Source: a virus. Taken from it: a stretch of DNA of 38,109 nucleotides. Positions 37,942-38,109 of the stretch are shown piece by piece. The stretch's first letter is position 1. Each line of letters begins with the position of its first letter. The stretch spans positions 1 to 38,109 of the IMG/VR virus record IMGVR_UViG_3300032053_000211, one strand, 5' to 3'. The position numbers and the translations under genes were made by a program. Below the pieces are notes generated by a model. That model had not been told where the DNA came from, did not search any database, and saw nothing but the letters and a program-made list of their open reading frames with translations.

Positions 37942-38109
37942 TGAGAGAGCTTCAGGGAGACCTATGGGACGCCGCAACAGCGCTGCAAGCCGACGCCGTG
38001 GCGATAACCACCAACGGATTCGTAAAGAAGAACGGCGAGGCGGTTATGGGGCGAGGCGTCGCGCTCGAAGCAAAACAGCGATGGGCCGATCTCCCTCGGT
38101 TGCTCGGCG
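37941..38109 (+). CDS. Macro domain protein (partial, N-terminus)
   Basis: The first 56 residues of a gene cut by the window end. DLWDAATALQADAVAITTNG, then KKNGEAVMGRGVALEAKQRW and DLPRLLG match the ADP-ribose-binding macro domain of bacterial and phage proteins (the ITTNG and GxAVMGRGVA loops hold the ligand). Such proteins bind or remove ADP-ribose from nucleotides, DNA or proteins. The exact substrate is not shown. Coupled by TGATG to the gene before. Confidence 0.7.
   Translation, partial: MRELQGDLWDAATALQADAVAITTNGFVKKNGEAVMGRGVALEAKQRWADLPRLLG

Noticed and set aside
1-38109. CRISPR array linked to the Cas4-like nuclease
   Set aside because: No regularly spaced repeats were seen; Cas4-like nucleases also occur alone in phages as recombination exonucleases.
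1-38109. Lysogeny genes (integrase, repressor)
   Set aside because: No tyrosine or serine recombinase motif and no clear repressor was found in the window; the remaining genome is not seen.

Overview
The window is a stretch of a double-stranded DNA tailed bacteriophage genome (Caudoviricetes; siphovirus-like, with a tail tube, tape measure and baseplate proteins but no sheath gene seen). Every supported gene is on the + strand. Genes are packed with ATGA, GTGA, TGATG or TAATG stop/start overlaps and mostly have Shine-Dalgarno sequences of the GGAGG type. The DNA is GC-rich by eye and uses many GTG and TTG starts, and the clearest promoter is an ordinary sigma70 type, so the host is a bacterium. 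Its phylum cannot be read from the sequence. No integrase, repressor, tRNA or CRISPR array is seen, so a lytic lifestyle is likely. No portal or major capsid gene is recognised; they probably lie outside the window.

Layout. (1) 1-6.9 kb: end of an upstream gene, a coiled-coil/membrane protein, unassigned virion-type proteins, a head-tail connector-like protein, a beta-helix spike, a tail-terminator-like protein and the probable tail tube protein. (2) 6.9-13.2 kb: tail assembly chaperone with a -1 programmed frameshift, a short tape measure protein, two paralogous distal-tail-like proteins, a baseplate hub-like protein, a Cys-rich protein, and a two-domain peptidoglycan hydrolase (lysozyme-like plus M23) rich in cysteine. 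(3) 13.2-21.8 kb: an intergenic structured element, a promoter with a dyad, a DUF932-like protein, a fused uracil-DNA glycosylase/3'-5' exonuclease/family A DNA polymerase, a LAGLIDADG endonuclease, a pair of zinc-finger-like paralogs, a DnaB-like helicase and a DnaG-like primase. (4) 21.8-26.8 kb: a strong sigma70 promoter drives a small sigma-factor-like protein, followed by an SSB-like protein, an overlapping unknown gene, a RecA-like recombinase, a DUF559-like nuclease and a Cas4/RecB-like Fe-S nuclease. (5) 26.8-38.1 kb: a ClpP-like protease, small membrane proteins, and a long run of mini-genes, many with Cys-pair (zinc-ribbon-like) motifs, surrounding a putative small terminase and a clear large terminase. 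A second copy of the intergenic element and an intrinsic terminator lie here. The window ends inside a macro-domain gene.

How it fits together (inference): host RNA polymerase probably uses the TGGTA-type promoters to express replication and recombination genes. The phage sigma-like factor may then redirect transcription to later genes. The polymerase, helicase, primase, SSB and RecA/nuclease set would form a largely self-contained replication and recombination module. The terminase packages DNA, and the tail genes build a tail with an unusually short ruler.
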